Of a DNA stretch of 64,000 nucleotides, positions 8,522 through 16,551 are shown one piece after another. Where the stretch lies: contig NZ_FMBW01000074.1 in assembly GCF_900091725.1 (NCBI RefSeq), forward strand, positions 1 to 64,000. The letters are read 5' to 3'. The translations under genes and the position numbers were made by a program. Within the stretch, counting starts at the first letter, position 1; each line of letters starts with the position of its first letter. This stretch comes from Streptomyces sp. DvalAA-43 (lineage in GTDB: Bacteria > Actinomycetota > Actinomycetes > Streptomycetales > Streptomycetaceae). Under the pieces are notes generated by a model that worked only from the letters and a program-made list of their open reading frames with translations, did no database searches and was not told the origin of the DNA.

Positions 8522-9424
8522 TCAGCCCTTGCACAGATCGGCCGTCTTCAAGGTGGCCGGGGGGAGTTCGGAGGCCCCGAAGCCGTACTCCTGGAGCAGG
8601 CCGACATAGCGCGACCGGTCCGCGACGATCTTCTTCAGCTCGCGGTTGAAGGCGTCCCGCAGGTCCTCGTTGCCCTTGCGGAAGACGGCGCCGCCGGGGC
8701 TGTACTGCTTCGTGCCGTCCAGCTCCGGCAGGAAGGCGTCGGTGACCTCGGTGTCCGGATTCGTCTTCGCCAGCCAGCGCAGCGAGATCCCGGTGAGCAG
8801 GAACGCGTCGATCCGGCCGCCCTTGACCGCGTCGGCGCCGTCCTGCGGCTTCTGCAGCGTCTTGATCCGGCCCTCGGGGATGCCGGCGCCCTGGGCGTAC
8901 CTGGCCTCGACGGCGCCCGACATCACCCCGACGGTGATCCCGGCGGCCTTCGCGGACGCCAGGTCGGTGACCTTCTTCGGGTTGCCCTTCCTGACCATCA
9001 GGGCGGTGGGGGAGATGAACTCCGGTTCGGAGAAGAGGGCGTTGGCGCAGCGCTCGGGCGTGATCGCCATTCCGGCGCTGACCACGTCGTACTTGCCCGC
9101 CTGGAGTCCGGGGATCAGACCGTCCCACTCGGAGAGCGTGGGCTTCAGCTCGTCGACGCCGAGCGCCTTGAAGATCTCCCGGTGCAGGGTGGGCGCCTCG
9201 CCCTTGAGCTGCTTGCCCTCCAGGTAGCCGTACGGGGCCTCATTGGCGTACGCGACCCGGACGAAGCCCTGCTTGCGGAGCTTGTCGAGCGCCCCCGCCC
9301 CGTCCGCGGAACCGGCGTCGGTCTTGCTGCACGCGGAGAGCAGACCGGGAACGACGAGCAGGCCGCCCACGGCTGCCGATCGGTTCAGAAAGCCCCGGCG
9401 GGACAGATTCGGGAAGTCAGCCAT
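8522..9424 (-). CDS. ehuB: Substrate-binding lipoprotein, EhuB-like (ectoine/hydroxyectoine)
   Basis: The protein has 300 residues. The N-terminus has a Tat-like motif S-R-R-G-F-L-N-R followed by a lipobox L-L-S-A-C (Cys32), so it is probably an exported lipoprotein that folds before translocation. The mature part is a class-F solute-binding fold. The stretches L-Q-A-G-K-Y-D, T-P-E-R-C-A and the ending E-Y-G-F-G-A-S...D-L-C resemble what I recall of rhizobial EhuB. Ectoine/hydroxyectoine is therefore the best guess; a polar amino acid is the alternative. ATG follows CCAGGAGACTGCGAACC. It heads the ehuB-C-D-A operon. Confidence 0.82.
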   Translation of the reverse strand: MADFPNLSRRGFLNRSAAVGGLLVVPGLLSACSKTDAGSADGAGALDKLRKQGFVRVAYANEAPYGYLEGKQLKGEAPTLHREIFKALGVDELKPTLSEWDGLIPGLQAGKYDVVSAGMAITPERCANALFSEPEFISPTALMVRKGNPKKVTDLASAKAAGITVGVMSGAVEARYAQGAGIPEGRIKTLQKPQDGADAVKGGRIDAFLLTGISLRWLAKTNPDTEVTDAFLPELDGTKQYSPGGAVFRKGNEDLRDAFNRELKKIVADRSRYVGLLQEYGFGASELPPATLKTADLCKG

Positions 9425-9668
9425 GGTTCGCAGTCTCCTGGAGGGGTCGAACAGTCCGGACAGGGTGAGCGCCTGCCCGATCCGGTACGTCTATGCAGGA
9501 GACGGCCGCATGTGACCGAACGGTGTCCGGAAGGTGACCTTCCCGTGTCCCGTCCGGGGGCGCGGCGAGGCCCGGTGCGCGGGGCCTACTACCCAGTGCG
9601 CAAAGCTTCATGACGGCCAGTCATGCGCCGGGAGCGGTGGCCGGCGGACCGGACCAGGTCAGCTCACT

Positions 9669-10628
9669 TCATTCGCCCGGCTCCCGCACGGGGACGTAAC
9701 CCCGTTGCTTGTCCACCACGTTGGGCAACGGCTCCCCGGCCGCCCAGAGTTCGTACATCGCCACGAACTGCTCGCTCAGCCGGTCCCGCCAGCCCGCGGT
9801 GTCGCCGCTCATGTGCGGGGACACGATCAGATCCGGTACGTCCCAGAGCGGGCTCTTTGGCCCCAGCGGTTCCCGCTCGAAGACGTCGAGTGCCGCTCCC
9901 GCGATCCAGCGCCTGCGCAGGGCCTCGGCCAGATCGTCCTCGACGACCATCGGTCCGCGCCCCACGTTGATGAAGCGGGCCGACGGCTGCATCAGCCCGA
10001 AGAACCGGGCGTCGAACATGGCGCGGGTCGACTCGGTCAGCGGAGCCGCGCAGATCACCCAGTCGGCCAGGGCGGTCAGCCGGTCCAGGTCCTCGGTGCC
10101 GTGGATGGTGCGCCGCGCCGTGCGCCCCACGAGCGCCACCTGGACGCCCAGCGCGATCAGCAGTCTGGTGATCTCCCGCCCGATCGGGCCCGCGCCGACG
10201 ACCACCGCGCGGCTGCCCGCGAGCCGGATGGTCTCGCGGTGGCGCCACTGTCGCCGCCGCTGGAGCTCCAGCGTGCCGGGGAGATCCTTGGCGAACGCCA
10301 GCACCAGACCGGTCACGTACTCGGCGATCGGCCGCTCGAAGATGCCCCGGGCGTTGGTCACCACCGTGCCGGAGGCCGTCAGCTCCGGGCAGAGCAGCCG
10401 GTCCACACCCGCGCTCGCCGTGTGCACCCAGGCCGGGCGCGGTCCGTCGCCGGGCCAGGCGGCCCGTACCGCGTCGGAGGTGAAGTCCCACACCAGCAGC
10501 ACATCGGCCGTCGGGAGCCGTGCGGCGAGTCCGGCCCCGTCCGTGTACCGGATCCGGGCCCGGCCGGTCAGCCGGCCGAGCCGGGGCGACGGGTCGGTGT
10601 CCAGCACGAGCAGGGTGGGCACTGACAT
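9669..10628 (-). CDS. D-2-hydroxyacid dehydrogenase
   Basis: The protein has 319 residues from an internal ATG (M-S-V-P-T-L-L-V-L-D); the longer frame to 10700 begins with TTG and poor coding sequence. The NAD-binding motif is V-V-G-A-G-P-I-G (about 139-146). The catalytic residues are Arg in C-A-A-P-L-T-E-S-T-R, Glu in D-V-F-E-R-E-P-L and His in S-P-H-M-S-G. It would reversibly reduce a 2-oxoacid with NAD(P)H. It lies 244 bp upstream of ehuB on the same strand and back to back with the EutA-like gene. A link to the imported compound's catabolism is plausible but not shown. Confidence 0.85.
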   Translation of the reverse strand: MSVPTLLVLDTDPSPRLGRLTGRARIRYTDGAGLAARLPTADVLLVWDFTSDAVRAAWPGDGPRPAWVHTASAGVDRLLCPELTASGTVVTNARGIFERPIAEYVTGLVLAFAKDLPGTLELQRRRQWRHRETIRLAGSRAVVVGAGPIGREITRLLIALGVQVALVGRTARRTIHGTEDLDRLTALADWVICAAPLTESTRAMFDARFFGLMQPSARFINVGRGPMVVEDDLAEALRRRWIAGAALDVFEREPLGPKSPLWDVPDLIVSPHMSGDTAGWRDRLSEQFVAMYELWAAGEPLPNVVDKQRGYVPVREPGE

Positions 10629-10804
10629 GAGGGACCGTCGCTCCGCTGCCTCTGGGATGTGCGGATTGACCACGCTCGCACTCGGGCCCGGACCCGTCAA
10701 CAGGGCACCGCGGGACTCATGTCATATGGGGGAATACTGGTAAGGAACGGGATGTACGGGCGCGGGCCGATCCGCCGCGCCCCGGACGGAACGGGAAGGG
10801 TGAC

Positions 10805-11599
10805 ATGACGACCGTCGGAATTCTCTACCCGGGCCATCGCGCGGAGGACGACTTCCCGCGGATGGAGATCCTGCTCGACGCCGTCAGGCTGGTCGTGCAC
10901 CGCACCGATGTCGACGACGACGCCTACACGGCCGACGCGCTGACGCGTACCGGCGCGCCCGAGCGCCTGGCCGCCGGAGTGGAGGAGCTCCAGCGCGCCG
11001 GTGTCGAGTCCGTCGTCTGGGCGAGCGGCGGCGGCAGTTTCCTGTACGGCTGGGAGGGTGCCCATGAACAGACCGCCGCCCTGGCGCGGGCGGTCGGCGT
11101 GCCCGCCTCCAGCACCGCGCTCGGCTTCGTCCACGCGGTACGGGAGCTGGACGCCGTACGGGTCGCCGTCGCCTCCACCTACCCCGAGCGCCTCACCGGC
11201 CTGTTCGCCGACTTCCTGCGCGCCGGGGGCATCGAGGTGGCCGGCACCCGTGCCGAGCCGCTCGGATCGGCCACCGAGGCCGCCGCCTGGGACCTGGGCC
11301 GGGTGAAGGAACTCGCCGTCGCCGCCGACCGGCCGGAGGCGGACGCGGTACTGCTGCCCGACACGGCGCTGCACACCGCCGGGCACGAGGCGGAACTGGA
11401 GGAACTCCTCGGCAAGCCGGTCCTCACCGCGAACCAGGTCACCGTCCGCGAGGGGCTGCGGCTGGCCGGCCGCCGCGCGTGGTCCCCGGCGCTGGGCAGG
11501 CTCTTCGCCGACCGGGAGGCACCGCCGGCCCCGGTCGGCGCCTGGGGCGCGGGGCGGGAACGCGCCCACGGCGGCCGGCACGGACGGCCCGGAAAGTAG
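10805..11599 (+). CDS. EutA-like Asp/Glu racemase / maleate isomerase-fold protein without cysteines
   Basis: The protein has 264 residues; ATG is preceded by GGGAAGGGTGAC. The fold family (Asp/Glu racemase, arylmalonate decarboxylase, maleate isomerase) is suggested by the N-terminal V-G-I-L-Y-P-G-H, the mid segment V-V-W-A-S-G-G-G-S-F and the second-half segment V-L-L-P-D-T-A-L-H-T. In active racemases and isomerases these two sites carry catalytic cysteines; here they read Ser/Gly and Asp, and the whole protein contains no Cys. Ectoine-utilisation loci contain a member of this family (EutA), which fits the adjacent Ehu-type importer. The last 30 residues are Gly/Arg-rich and probably disordered. 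Confidence 0.68.
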   Translation: MTTVGILYPGHRAEDDFPRMEILLDAVRLVVHRTDVDDDAYTADALTRTGAPERLAAGVEELQRAGVESVVWASGGGSFLYGWEGAHEQTAALARAVGVPASSTALGFVHAVRELDAVRVAVASTYPERLTGLFADFLRAGGIEVAGTRAEPLGSATEAAAWDLGRVKELAVAADRPEADAVLLPDTALHTAGHEAELEELLGKPVLTANQVTVREGLRLAGRRAWSPALGRLFADREAPPAPVGAWGAGRERAHGGRHGRPGK

Positions 11600-11728
11600 C
11601 CGGCAGGTCCTGCGGGAGCGGCCCGGGAATAAAACGGAGACGACCTCCTGTTACGCGCTGAGGACGTACGAGCTACGCGCTGAGGGCCTACGAGCCGGAC
11701 GCAGGCGCACCACCGGAGAGGCCAGGAC

Positions 11729-12826
11729 GTGGACGAGATTCGAGGCGACGAGATCCGGGGCAAGGCGGAGGGAACGGCCACCGTGCCGCTCTCCGTACTC
11801 GACCTGGTGACCGTGGGGCAGGGCCGCACCGCCACCCAGGCGCTGCGCACGAGCGTGGACATCGCACGGCTCGCCGAGCGCCGCGGATTCCACCGCTACT
11901 GGGTCGCCGAGCACCACTCCATGCCCGGCGTCGCCTCCTCCTCCCCGGCCGTGATCCTGGCCCACCTGGCCGCCCACACCGAGCGCATCAGGCTCGGCTC
12001 CGGCGGCGTGATGCTCCCCAACCACGCCCCGCTCGTCATCGCGGAACAGTTCGGCACCCTGGAGGCCATGGCCCCCGGCCGCATCGACCTCGGCCTCGGC
12101 CGCGCCCCCGGCACCGACGGCGCGACGGCGGCCGCCCTGCGCCGCAGCGACCGGCTGAACGAAGGGGCCGACGACTTCCCGCAGCAGCTCGCCGAGCTGA
12201 CCCGGTTCCTGGACGACGACTTCCCCGACGGCCACCCCTACGCCCGGATCCACGCGGTCCCCGGCCCCGTCCAGGCCACGGCCGAGGGCGGCGTCCAGTC
12301 GCCGGCCCGCCCGCCGGTCTGGCTGCTCGGCTCCTCCGGCTTCAGCGCCCGGCTGGCCGGGGTACTCGGCCTGCCCTTCGCCTTCGCCCACCACTTCTCG
12401 GCCCAGAACACGATCCCGGCGCTCGACCTGTACCGCGAGTCGTTCCGCCCGTCCGCGGTGCTCGACGCCCCGTACGCCCTGATCGGTGTCGCGGCCCTGG
12501 CCGCCGACGACGAGCGCGAGGCCCGCCGCCAGGTGCTCTCCGGCGCCCTGTCCATGGTCCGGCTGCGCACCGGCCGCCCCGGCCTGGTCCCGACGCCCGA
12601 GGAGGCGGAGGCGTACGCCTTCAGCCCCATGGAGCGCGAGTTCGTCGACGGCTGGCTCACCAACATCGTCCACGGCACGCCGGACGCGGTCCGCGGCGGC
12701 CTCGACGACCTGGCCAAGCGCACCGGCGCCGACGAGCTCATGATCACCGCCAACGCCCACGGCGGCGAGGCCAGGCTGCGCAGCTACGAGCTGATCGCGG
12801 ACGCCTACGGGCTGCCCACCGCCTGA
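11729..12826 (+). CDS. Luciferase-like (LLM class) flavin-dependent monooxygenase, MsnO8-type
   Basis: The protein has 365 residues from a GTG with GGAGAGG upstream. It is a bacterial-luciferase TIM barrel: L-S-V-L-D-L-V-T-V-G-Q-G at the start, then W-V-A-E-H-H-S-M-P-G, the S-G-G-V-M-L-P-N-H flavin loop and G-R-I-D-L-G-L-G-R-A-P-G-T. The pattern is that of the MsnO8 subgroup, oxygenases using reduced FMN from a separate reductase. The substrate is unknown. It stands alone, with a strong hairpin after it separating it from the convergent c-di-GMP gene. Confidence 0.85.
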   Translation: MDEIRGDEIRGKAEGTATVPLSVLDLVTVGQGRTATQALRTSVDIARLAERRGFHRYWVAEHHSMPGVASSSPAVILAHLAAHTERIRLGSGGVMLPNHAPLVIAEQFGTLEAMAPGRIDLGLGRAPGTDGATAAALRRSDRLNEGADDFPQQLAELTRFLDDDFPDGHPYARIHAVPGPVQATAEGGVQSPARPPVWLLGSSGFSARLAGVLGLPFAFAHHFSAQNTIPALDLYRESFRPSAVLDAPYALIGVAALAADDEREARRQVLSGALSMVRLRTGRPGLVPTPEEAEAYAFSPMEREFVDGWLTNIVHGTPDAVRGGLDDLAKRTGADELMITANAHGGEARLRSYELIADAYGLPTA

Positions 12827-12836
12827 CCCCGGGCCC

Positions 12837-12869
12837 GCGGCACGGCCGTCGTGCGGACGGCCATGCCGC
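12837..12869. terminator. Bidirectional terminator between convergent genes
   Basis: A 14-bp inverted repeat (12837-12850 with 12856-12869, one G-T wobble, 5-nt loop) lies 10 bp after the monooxygenase stop and 21 bp from the stop of the c-di-GMP enzyme on the other strand. Confidence 0.75.
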
Positions 12870-12890
12870 GACGGACCGGTTCGGACCCGC

Positions 12891-14759
12891 TCAGACCTGT
12901 AACGGGCGGGTGCCGATCAGCTCGGCGATCCGCTCCGGGGCCACCGCGCGCGAGTACAGCCAGCCCTGACCGGTGTCGCAGCCGATCCTGCGCAGCCGTT
13001 CCGCCTGGCCGGCCGTCTCCACGCACTCCGCGGTGACGGTCAGGCCCAGCCGGTGCGCCAGCTGCACCATCGCCTCGACGATCGTCTCGTCGGCCGGGCT
13101 CGGGTGGGCGCCGTCGTCGTAGCGGAAGCCGCGTACGAAGGAGCCGTCCAGCTTCAGCACCGAGACCGGCAGCCGGCTCAGATAGGCGAGGTTGGAGTAG
13201 CCCGTACCGAAGTCGTCGATGGCGATCCGCACACCCATCTCGCTGAGCGACTGGAGCGCCTGGATCGGGCGGCCCGCCGAGCCCATCACCGCGGACTCGG
13301 TCAGCTCCAGCTGGAGCAGCGAGGGATCGAGGCCGGTCTCGGCGAGGATCTCCGCGACATCGGTGACCAGATCGGAGTCCCAGACCTGGCGCACGGCGAC
13401 ATTGACGCTGATGAACAGCGGCGGATCGGTGGGGTGTTCCAGCTGCCAGCGCCGGGCCTGGCGGCAGGCCGACTGCAGCACCCACCGGCCGAGCTGGACG
13501 ATCGAGCCGTCCTCCTCGGCGATCGCGACGAACCGATTCGGCGAGAGCATGCCGAACTGCGGATGGTTCCAGCGGACCAGGGCCTCCACCCCGCGTACGA
13601 CCCCGTCGGCCATGCCGACCAGCGGCTGGTACTCGATGGTGAACTCGCCGCGCTCCACGGCGGGCCGCAGATTGGACGAGAGCGTCTGCCGGGTCATCCG
13701 GTGGGCGTTGCGCTCCGGGTCGAAGACCGTCCAGCGGGCCTTGCCGTCCGCCTTCGCCCAGTACAGCGTGGTGTCGGCGGCCTGCATCAGACCGGTGGCC
13801 GAGGTACCGGCCACGGCCCGCTCCACCACCCCGATCGAGGCGGACACGGAGATCCGCTGCCCGGCCAGGTCGAAGGGCTGCTGGAGGGCGGCGAGGACCG
13901 AGCGGGCCAGGTCGGTGAGCTGCTGCGTACCGGCGGAGTCCTCGACCAGGATGGCGAACTCGTCGCCGCCGAGGCGCGCCACGAGAGGGGCACCGGAGCG
14001 GTGCGGGCCGTCCTGGGCGGCGCACTCGGTGAGCCGTGCGGCGACGGCGGCGAGCAGCCGGTCGCCGACCCGGTGGCCCATCGTGTCGTTGACGGCCTTG
14101 AAACCGTCCAGGTCCAGGTAGCAGAGCCCGACCCGGCCGTGCCCGGCGGTGCCGTCGTCGTACGGCGGGGTCTCCAGGACGGCCGAGAGCCGTTCGAAGA
14201 ACAGCGTCCGGTTGGGCAGCCGGGTCACCGGGTCGTGCATCTGGAGGTGGCGCAGCCGTTTCTGCAGCTCGCGCCGGTCGCTGATGTCCGAGACGGAGAG
14301 CAGCACCCGGCCGGGCCCCGGGCCGTCGTCCGCACCGGCCGCCCGCTCGGGCATCGGTACGACGGTGACCTCGGCCCACAGCGCGCGTCCGTCGGGGTGC
14401 TTGAGCCGGTGGGTGCAGCGGAACCGTGAGCGCCGTCCGTGCAGCACCTCGCGGTACGCGTGCCAGGTGCGGCCGTCCGCCGCGAGGTCGAGCAGATCGG
14501 CCGCGGACTGGTTGGCCAGCCTCGGGGCGGAGAGGCCGAGCAGGGTGCCGAGGGCCTCGTTGGCGGTGACCACCAGACCCTCGTGATCGACCACGGCCAT
14601 CGGGAGCGTGGCGGCCAGGAACGCGGCCCGGTAGCCGTGCGGCTCGGAGCCCCCGGCCTCGGCGGGGGGCCACGGAGCGTGACGATCCACGGCCGCCGGT
14701 CCTGCGGAATGCCGGGGTGTGCCCGCCGTGGGCCCGCGCCCTTCGGGGGTTCCGCTCAC
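12891..14759 (-). CDS. cdgA: PAS-GGDEF-EAL cyclic-di-GMP enzyme (CdgA-like)
   Basis: The protein has 622 residues from a GTG with GGGAG 6 nt upstream. A longer frame reaches an ATG at 14939 but adds 60 Arg/Ser-rich residues. A PAS domain (about 40-165) is followed by a GGDEF domain with intact L-G-G-D-E-F active site (residues 324-328 of the long form). The EAL domain has intact V-E-A-L-V-R (452-454), N-V-A-V-R-Q, E-L-T-E-S and D-D-F-G-T-G-Y motifs. Both synthesis and hydrolysis of c-di-GMP are possible. No membrane segment is present. Domain order and the divergent secreted protease match the BldD-regulated CdgA of Streptomyces as I know it. c-di-GMP holds BldD as a dimer on sporulation genes, so the enzyme should affect timing of development. 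Confidence 0.85.
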   Translation of the reverse strand: MSGTPEGRGPTAGTPRHSAGPAAVDRHAPWPPAEAGGSEPHGYRAAFLAATLPMAVVDHEGLVVTANEALGTLLGLSAPRLANQSAADLLDLAADGRTWHAYREVLHGRRSRFRCTHRLKHPDGRALWAEVTVVPMPERAAGADDGPGPGRVLLSVSDISDRRELQKRLRHLQMHDPVTRLPNRTLFFERLSAVLETPPYDDGTAGHGRVGLCYLDLDGFKAVNDTMGHRVGDRLLAAVAARLTECAAQDGPHRSGAPLVARLGGDEFAILVEDSAGTQQLTDLARSVLAALQQPFDLAGQRISVSASIGVVERAVAGTSATGLMQAADTTLYWAKADGKARWTVFDPERNAHRMTRQTLSSNLRPAVERGEFTIEYQPLVGMADGVVRGVEALVRWNHPQFGMLSPNRFVAIAEEDGSIVQLGRWVLQSACRQARRWQLEHPTDPPLFISVNVAVRQVWDSDLVTDVAEILAETGLDPSLLQLELTESAVMGSAGRPIQALQSLSEMGVRIAIDDFGTGYSNLAYLSRLPVSVLKLDGSFVRGFRYDDGAHPSPADETIVEAMVQLAHRLGLTVTAECVETAGQAERLRRIGCDTGQGWLYSRAVAPERIAELIGTRPLQV

Positions 14760-14965
14760 CGTTCGCTCCCGCCGTGCAGTTCTGTCCTGAACAGGTGTGG
14801 CCGGACTGGCCCGTCGCGCGGAGCGCCTGGGTCGGAGGCGGGAATCGCGCGGGAAAGCCTGGTGAAGCATAGAGGTTGGTGCGTCGGCCGTTCCAGCGCC
14901 CGACCCTTCCATGCCCCGCGTTCGCCCCGCATGGGCCATTCGCGCAGGGATCCGTTTTGCCCGTA

Positions 14966-15055
14966 ATCGATCACTTCTGAGTGATTGCGTTCTTCTGCAT
15001 GGCCTCGATGACCGATTGTGACTGTCTGTGAGGGTCGGGGCCCTGATCGATCACT
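14966..15055. promoter_or_regulatory. Repeats and dyads in the cdgA/protease intergenic region
   Basis: The 10-mer ATCGATCACT occurs twice (14966-14975 and 15046-15055), 80 bp apart. Between them lie TGACTGTCTGTGA (15019-15031) and TCACTTCTGAGTGA (14971-14984), dyads close to the BldD box pattern TnAC-N5-GTnA; the second has one base too many in the spacer. A developmental repressor site is inferred, not proven. Confidence 0.45.
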
Positions 15056-15141
15056 GACTCGACTGGGGCAGCTCAACAGGACGGAAGCCCTCGACCGACA
15101 CAGGGTGAGTGGGTGACCGCATCTCGCACCCGGAGGTAGTT

Positions 15142-16383
15142 GTGCCGCGTCAGCACAGATCCGGGGGAGTGGAGAGGCCGAGCCTGCGCGCCGTCGGTGC
15201 CGCCGTGACCTCTCTCCTGGCGCTCGCTGCCACCTCCCTCGTCGCCGGGCCCGCCGTGGCCGCCACCGGTGAGGCGGGCCCCTGTGCCCTGCCCCGGACC
15301 GAGGCCCACCACTCGCTCGGGGTGAGTGACTGGAACAGTGCCTACCCCCGGCCCGACCACCCCCTCGACGCGGTCATGATCTTCCTGTCCTTCCCGGACC
15401 ACACCCCCGCGATGACTCCGGCCGAGCTCGCCGCCGACCACTTCCCCGCCACCACCCGGTTCTTCCAGCGCGCCTCGTACGGGAAGTTCACCCTGCGCCC
15501 GCACCCGATGCGGCAGTGGATCAGGATGCCCAGGACGTCCGACCAGTACGGCATACACCGCGACTGGGACAACGACGGGCGCGGCGCCTATCTCCGCGAC
15601 GCCATCGCCGTGGCCGACCCGAAGGTCGACTTCTCCCGGTACGACATCGTCTATCTGGTCGCCGATCCGGACGCCCCGGGCGTCGACTCCGACGCCACCA
15701 AGGTCGTCAACTTCGACCAGCCGCTGCACGCCGACGGCACGGCCATCCGCCGCGTCGTCACCGTCTTCGAACAGCACCCGCCGGACCGCAATGTGCTGGC
15801 CCACGAGACCGGGCACGTCTTCGACCTGCCGGACCTCTACCACCGCCCGTCCGACGGCAAGGGGGACTGGGACACCTACGTCGGCGACTGGGACGTGATG
15901 GGCAGCCAGTTCGGGCTCGCACCCGACCTCTTCGGCTGGCACAAGTGGAAGCTGGGCTGGCTGGACCGCAGACAGGTGGTCTGCGTCCAGCGCAGCCGGG
16001 ACATCACCCTGGAGCCGATGGCCGCCGCACCCGCGCCCGGGGCCTCCATCGGCACCCGGCTCGCGGTGATCAGGACCGGCGAGGACAGCGCCGTGGCCAT
16101 CGAGGCCCGCAGTGCCACCGGCAACGACAGCACGACCTGCACCGAAGGAGTCCTGCTCTACCGGGTGAGCAACGGAACCCCGTCCGGCGGCGGCCCGGTC
16201 GAGGTCCTCGACACCCACCCCCGCACCGACGCCTGCTGGGACCGCTCGGTCTACGCCCCGCTCGCGGACGCCCCGCTGCGGGTCGGCGAGACGTACAGCA
16301 TCCCCGGCGGGCACGCCAGGGTCGAGGTCGCCGACCGGAAACCGTCGGGCGCCTGGACGGTCCGGATCACCACCGGGACGTGA
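15142..16383 (+). CDS. Secreted M6-like zinc metalloprotease
   Basis: The protein has 413 residues from a GTG directly after GGAGGTAGTT, a near-perfect ribosome site; an earlier in-frame GTG at 15109 lacks one. A signal peptide (about residues 1-40) ends A-V-A-A. The zinc motif is H-E-T-G-H (221-225) followed by V-F-D-L-P-D, and D-W-D-V-M-G supplies the Met-turn. Six cysteines are spread over the mature protein. The family is M6-type (immune-inhibitor-A-like) peptidases lacking the usual long C-terminal domains. It probably digests extracellular protein during mycelial growth or turnover. Confidence 0.82.
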   Translation: MPRQHRSGGVERPSLRAVGAAVTSLLALAATSLVAGPAVAATGEAGPCALPRTEAHHSLGVSDWNSAYPRPDHPLDAVMIFLSFPDHTPAMTPAELAADHFPATTRFFQRASYGKFTLRPHPMRQWIRMPRTSDQYGIHRDWDNDGRGAYLRDAIAVADPKVDFSRYDIVYLVADPDAPGVDSDATKVVNFDQPLHADGTAIRRVVTVFEQHPPDRNVLAHETGHVFDLPDLYHRPSDGKGDWDTYVGDWDVMGSQFGLAPDLFGWHKWKLGWLDRRQVVCVQRSRDITLEPMAAAPAPGASIGTRLAVIRTGEDSAVAIEARSATGNDSTTCTEGVLLYRVSNGTPSGGGPVEVLDTHPRTDACWDRSVYAPLADAPLRVGETYSIPGGHARVEVADRKPSGAWTVRITTGT

Positions 16384-16438
16384 GAGGCCCGGCCCCGCGG
16401 CCGAAACAACGCAAGAGGCCCGGCCCCCGGCCGAAACG

Positions 16439-16470
16439 AAGAAGCCCCCCGCTTCCGCGAGGGGCTTCTT
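16439..16470 (-). terminator. Hairpin downstream of the second tRNA-Lys
   Basis: A 10-bp inverted repeat AAGAAGCCCC/GGGGCTTCTT (16439-16448, 16461-16470) lies between the protease stop and the 3' end of the minus-strand tRNA. It probably ends transcription from both sides. Just before it (16386-16436) two copies of an AGGCCCGG...GGCCGAAAC segment occur in tandem. Confidence 0.7.
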
Positions 16471-16477
16471 CCGTCTG

Positions 16478-16551
16478 TGCGCCGCCAGGGACTCGAACCC
16501 CGGACCCGCTGATTAAGAGTCAGCTGCTCTAACCAACTGAGCTAGCGGCGC
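16478..16551 (-). tRNA. tRNA-Lys (anticodon CTT), copy 2
   Basis: Base-for-base identical to the tRNA-Lys at 5184-5257, with the same short flanks (GTCTG before, CTGCTGAC after in plus-strand reading). The first 10 bases of the tRNA (16542-16551) overlap the last codons and stop of the upstream minus-strand coding sequence. Confidence 0.97.

Noticed and set aside
5184..16551. Genomic island bounded by tRNA-Lys attachment sites
   Set aside because: Both copies are complete tRNA genes; no integrase, excisionase or plasmid gene lies between, and the content and GC are core-like.
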